Origin: Gemmatimonadaceae bacterium
GTDB lineage: Bacteria > Gemmatimonadota > Gemmatimonadetes > Gemmatimonadales > Gemmatimonadaceae
DNA length: 64,000 bases
Reading direction: 5' to 3'
Assembly: GCA_037721215.1 (NCBI GenBank)
Contig: JBBJNV010000017.1
Span: forward strand, 1 to 64,000
Part shown: piece after piece, positions 61,298-64,000 of the stretch
Position numbering within the stretch: the first letter of the stretch is position 1
How the letters are laid out: the number at the start of each line of letters is the position of its first letter
Position numbers and translations under genes: made by a program
The notes under the pieces: generated by a model
Database searches by the model: none
Seen by the model: the letters and a program-made list of their open reading frames with translations, nothing else
What the model was told of the DNA's origin: nothing

Positions 61298-62649
61298 TCG
61301 TTACGCGAGACCTCATCAGCCTGACTGCCCCCGTCGAGCGAGCGCTGCTCGTCGGGGTGCAGCTGAAGCGATCGGCTGGCCGCGACGCCCAGCAAAGTCC
61401 CTCGGGGGGCTCACCCGCGCCCACGCGCGGGCAGGTGATGACCGAGCACCTCGAAGAACTGGGGGAACTGGTGGACACCGCGGGCGGAATCGTCGTCGGC
61501 CAGCTGACGCAGCAGGTTGATCGACCCAATCCAGCCACCTATCTCGGTAAGGGTAAGGTGGAGGAGCTGCAGCAACTCATCATTGACACAGATGCGTCGC
61601 TTGTGATTTTTGACGACGAGTTGACTCCGGCTCAGGGCAAGAACGTCGAGGACGCCACAGGGAAGCGGGTGATGGATCGCGCCGAACTGATCCTCGACAT
61701 TTTTGCGACTCGCGCGCGATCGAGCGAGGCGAAAATGCAGGTTGAGCTGGCTCAGCTTCAGTACATGCTCCCGCGGCTGATGCGGATGTGGAGCCATCTC
61801 GAAAAATTCCGTGGCGGAATCGGCGTTCGCGGTCCGGGTGAAACTCAGCTCGAGACGGACCGCCGTCTCATAAACAATCGGATCAAGCTGCTGAAGCATC
61901 GCCTCGGCGAGGTTCACAAGTCGCGTGTCACTCAGAGGACGTCGCGACGGAACCAGTTCCGGGCGTCGCTCGTTGGATACACCAACGCCGGCAAGTCATC
62001 GGTTCTGAAGGGACTCTCAGGGGCCGAGGCGGTTTTCATTGAGGACCGGCTATTCGCAACCCTCGATCCGCTGACGCGGGAGATATTTCTCGCGGAGAAC
62101 ACCTCGCTTCTGTTGACCGATACAGTCGGGTTTATCCGAAAACTGCCTCACAATCTGGTGGCGTCGTTTCGCGCCACCCTCGAGGAAGTGGCCGAGGCCG
62201 ATCTGTTGCTTCACGTTATCGACGTCAGTCATCCTCAATGGGAAGAACAACGGGCAGTGGTTGATGAAGTTCTCGCGGAGCTCGGGGCCCGAGCGACCCC
62301 GGTGCTGCATGTGTTCAACAAGATGGACCGCGTGCCTCAACATGACGTTGGTGCCGTCCAGGAGAGGCTATCGCGACTGATGCCGGGCTCGGTTTTCGTC
62401 TCTGCAACGGTTGAAGGGGGACTCGACCCATTGCTGCGAACACTTCTGGCGACAGCGAGATTGAGACGGCCAGTAGCCGAAATCCGACTCCCGCTCTCTG
62501 ACGGGAAGATGCTGGCCGAAGTTCATCGCGAAGCCGAAGTAGTCGAGCAGACTCATGAAGGAGCGGAGCTCGTGATTCGCGCGCGGCTGGGCGAGGCGCT
62601 GGCGGGACGGCTGAGACGGGCAGGAGCACTGGTGACGGATGGGGCGTAA
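61297..62649 (+). CDS. hflX: Ribosome-associated GTPase HflX, start codon unusual
   Basis: GTPase that splits stalled ribosomes under stress. G1 is GYTNAGKSSVLKG, G3 is DTVGFIRKLPH, G4 is NKMD; the glycine-rich GGIGVRGPGETQLETDRR segment and the N-terminal HflX domain (NPATYLGKGKVEELQ) are intact. The only in-frame standard start is GTG 61357. Upstream codons still encode family-like sequence (ISLTAPVERALLVGVQL, matching the E. coli EQAVLV region), and no ATG, GTG or TTG lies in that extension. ATC 61297 overlaps the previous stop by one base (TAATC), where TAATG would be expected, so I use it: 450 residues. If ATC is not used, the protein is 430 residues. Confidence 0.88.
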   Translation: MVTRDLISLTAPVERALLVGVQLKRSAGRDAQQSPSGGSPAPTRGQVMTEHLEELGELVDTAGGIVVGQLTQQVDRPNPATYLGKGKVEELQQLIIDTDASLVIFDDELTPAQGKNVEDATGKRVMDRAELILDIFATRARSSEAKMQVELAQLQYMLPRLMRMWSHLEKFRGGIGVRGPGETQLETDRRLINNRIKLLKHRLGEVHKSRVTQRTSRRNQFRASLVGYTNAGKSSVLKGLSGAEAVFIEDRLFATLDPLTREIFLAENTSLLLTDTVGFIRKLPHNLVASFRATLEEVAEADLLLHVIDVSHPQWEEQRAVVDEVLAELGARATPVLHVFNKMDRVPQHDVGAVQERLSRLMPGSVFVSATVEGGLDPLLRTLLATARLRRPVAEIRLPLSDGKMLAEVHREAEVVEQTHEGAELVIRARLGEALAGRLRRAGALVTDGA

Positions 62650-62748
62650 ACAAAAGTTGTTCAGCGGCTTGCGGTCACGGATCTGTTACGCCAATGTATG
62701 CTCCCGGTTAATAGCTTTACAATGTCTTCGTCGCGTGATACCGCGATT

Positions 62749-62767
62749 GCTGCCACGGGCCGGCAGC
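62749..62767 (+). promoter_or_regulatory. Hairpin upstream of the terminal glycosyltransferase gene
   Basis: GCTGCC (62749-62754) and GGCAGC (62762-62767) pair around a 7-nt loop, followed by GTTTCC. It sits 23 bp before the ATG at 62791 in a 141 bp gap after hflX. A TACAAT hexamer is at 62718-62723. Terminator for hflX or leader structure are both possible. Confidence 0.35.
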
Positions 62768-62790
62768 GTTTCCTGTGACACCTACGCCGA

Positions 62791-64000
62791 ATGATTCTGA
62801 TCTGGCTCGTCCTGGTTTTCGTTTTAGCGCTGCTCGTCAGCTCGCTTGTGACCCCGCTGGTGATTCGTGGGGCGGCTGCGCTGAGCCTTTATGACTCCCC
62901 CGACGGCGGGCGGCGGCTCCACGCGCTTCCGGTGCCGAGATTCGGAGGCGTGGCGGTGTTTGCCGGTGCGTCTCTCGCCTCTGCGCTGGTCCTTGGCATT
63001 GCTGGCGATACGCTTTTCCCGGTTGGTCTGTCCGGTGCCGATGCTCGCTATCTGGTGGGAATTGTCGCGGGGGCGGCGCTGCTGTTTTTCATCGGAGCCC
63101 TGGATGACATTCGCACTCTGTCGCCCAGGACAAAGCTTGTCGCACAGCTGGTTGCCGCGGGAATCGCGGTCTACGGTGGCGTCCGAATCGAGAATCTTAC
63201 GTTGGGCTACGGCGTAGGTGTCAGCGTCGGCATTCTCGCGTACCCGCTCGTCGTAGTCTGGATAGTCGGGGTCACGAACGCTTACAATCTGATCGACGGT
63301 CTTAATGGCCTTGCCGGTGGAATCGCGATCGTGGCATGCAGCACGCTGGTGATCGTCAGTGTTGCGCTCGGCAACACTATCGCGCTGGTTCCATCGCTGG
63401 CTATCGCCGGCGCGATGCTTGGCTTTCTGCGGTATAATTTTCCCACCGCCCGCGTTTTTCTCGGAGACTCCGGCAGTCTGAGCGTGGGCTTCCTGCTGTC
63501 TGTTCTCTCCCTGAAAGCGGCGCAGGTACCGGGCCCGTCGGTTCTCGCTGTCGTTCCGCTTCTGACCCTTTTTGTTCCGCTGTTGGACACGTTGGTGGCG
63601 ATGATCAGGCGATGGCTCCGCAACGTGCCACTGTCAGGAGCGGATGCGAGGCACATCCACCACCGCCTGCTGGCGCTGGGGCTGTCGCAGGAGCGCACTG
63701 CGATGGTGCTGTGGGGCCTGGCGGCTGCCATGGGAGTTTTCGGCCTGCTGATCGCCCTGACAGCGCCCTTCGTTGCCGCCTCTATCGCCCTCCTCGGTCT
63801 TGCAGGCTTCAGCGTAATGGTGATATACGGAACGAATCTCCTTTCATACCACGAGTTCATGGTGGCGGGTGAAGTGCTGCTGTCTGCGCCATCCCGTGTG
63901 CGCCGGGTAATCAGCGATCAGATTGTGGCGCTGGATGCAAATATCCAGATCCAGAATGCCGGCGGCCTGGATACCATTCAGTCGATCCTCTCCGCGACCG
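62791..64000 (+). CDS. wecA: WecA/TagO-type undecaprenyl-phosphate sugar-1-phosphate transferase (3' partial)
   Basis: Polytopic enzyme transferring a HexNAc-1-phosphate to undecaprenyl phosphate, starting LPS O-antigen or wall polysaccharide. Hydrophobic helices from the first residue on; Mg-binding DDxxD-like FIGALDDIRTLSPRTKL, the catalytic NAYNLIDGLNGLAGG, FLGDSGSLSVGF and the cytoplasmic ADARHIHHRLLALG motif distinguish the WecA branch from MraY. At least 403 codons are present and no stop is met before the window end, with a hydrophilic tail after residue 350. ATG 62791 has no clear ribosome-binding site. With the uronic-acid dehydrogenases at the other window end it suggests polysaccharide export. 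Confidence 0.9.
   Translation, partial: MILIWLVLVFVLALLVSSLVTPLVIRGAAALSLYDSPDGGRRLHALPVPRFGGVAVFAGASLASALVLGIAGDTLFPVGLSGADARYLVGIVAGAALLFFIGALDDIRTLSPRTKLVAQLVAAGIAVYGGVRIENLTLGYGVGVSVGILAYPLVVVWIVGVTNAYNLIDGLNGLAGGIAIVACSTLVIVSVALGNTIALVPSLAIAGAMLGFLRYNFPTARVFLGDSGSLSVGFLLSVLSLKAAQVPGPSVLAVVPLLTLFVPLLDTLVAMIRRWLRNVPLSGADARHIHHRLLALGLSQERTAMVLWGLAAAMGVFGLLIALTAPFVAASIALLGLAGFSVMVIYGTNLLSYHEFMVAGEVLLSAPSRVRRVISDQIVALDANIQIQNAGGLDTIQSILSAT

Overview
The window is a GC-rich, almost fully coding chromosomal segment from a Gram-negative bacterium. Gene content and order point to the phylum Gemmatimonadota. This is inference from memory of gene neighbourhoods (secA-radC-rel-uvrB-tsaE-tsaB-rimI-ssb, hemX-cysG-hemA, tolQRAB-pal-cpoB-tatC-lptD); no search was run. 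BamD, LptD, Tol-Pal and several lipoproteins show a diderm envelope. All genes but one (ppiD-like, 38146-39978) lie on the plus strand, many joined by 1-8 bp stop/start overlaps (ATGA, GTGA, TGATG). GTG and TTG starts are frequent.

Layout. 1-3165: two nucleotide-sugar dehydrogenases and a BamD-like lipoprotein. 3170-14541: nadD, secA, radC, bifunctional (p)ppGpp synthetase/hydrolase, uvrB, the tsaE/tsaB/rimI cluster and ssb. 14751-15680: a decayed secreted-protein gene. 15735-18462: haem/sirohaem genes (HemX/CcsA-like, precorrin-2 dehydrogenase, hemA). 18459-19424: sugar epimerase. 19424-28153: envelope block tolQ, tolR, tolA/tonB, tolB, pal, cpoB, tatC, lptD. 28158-34676: DUF1835 gene followed by histidine utilisation genes hutH, hutU and hutI, with a radical SAM gene between hutU and hutI. 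34727-38054: TPR protein, polyprenyl diphosphate synthase, small membrane protein, tatA, then a bidirectional terminator. 38146-39978 (minus): PpiD-like chaperone, divergent from a TPR protein gene. 42170-49898: aroQ, Xaa-Pro peptidase, accB, a frameshifted pilT, accC, comB, ftsK. 50179-55207: yraN, recA, recX, alaS. 55216-62649: an unknown gene, asparaginase, CCA-adding enzyme, an unknown gene, ZIP transporter, rarA, LEA2-type lipoprotein, hflX. 62791-64000: a WecA/MraY-type phosphosugar transferase cut by the window edge.

I see no tRNA, rRNA, CRISPR array, insertion sequence, prophage or defence locus. The unusual signals are: (1) a radical SAM protein with extra C-terminal cysteines inside the hut operon; (2) two essential-looking genes, aroQ and hflX, that lack a usable ATG/GTG/TTG start but each have an in-frame ATC at or near the expected position; (3) three loci with single-base frame disruptions (pilT, a self-compensating pair in a TPR gene, and a multiply broken gene after ssb), which could be real decay or residual sequencing error; (4) an Arg/Asp/Ser-rich insertion of about 110 residues in TolB; (5) identically spaced TATATTT elements 6 nt before the uvrB and alaS starts, suggesting leaderless mRNAs. 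No complete new multi-gene system is evident; most of the window is core chromosome.
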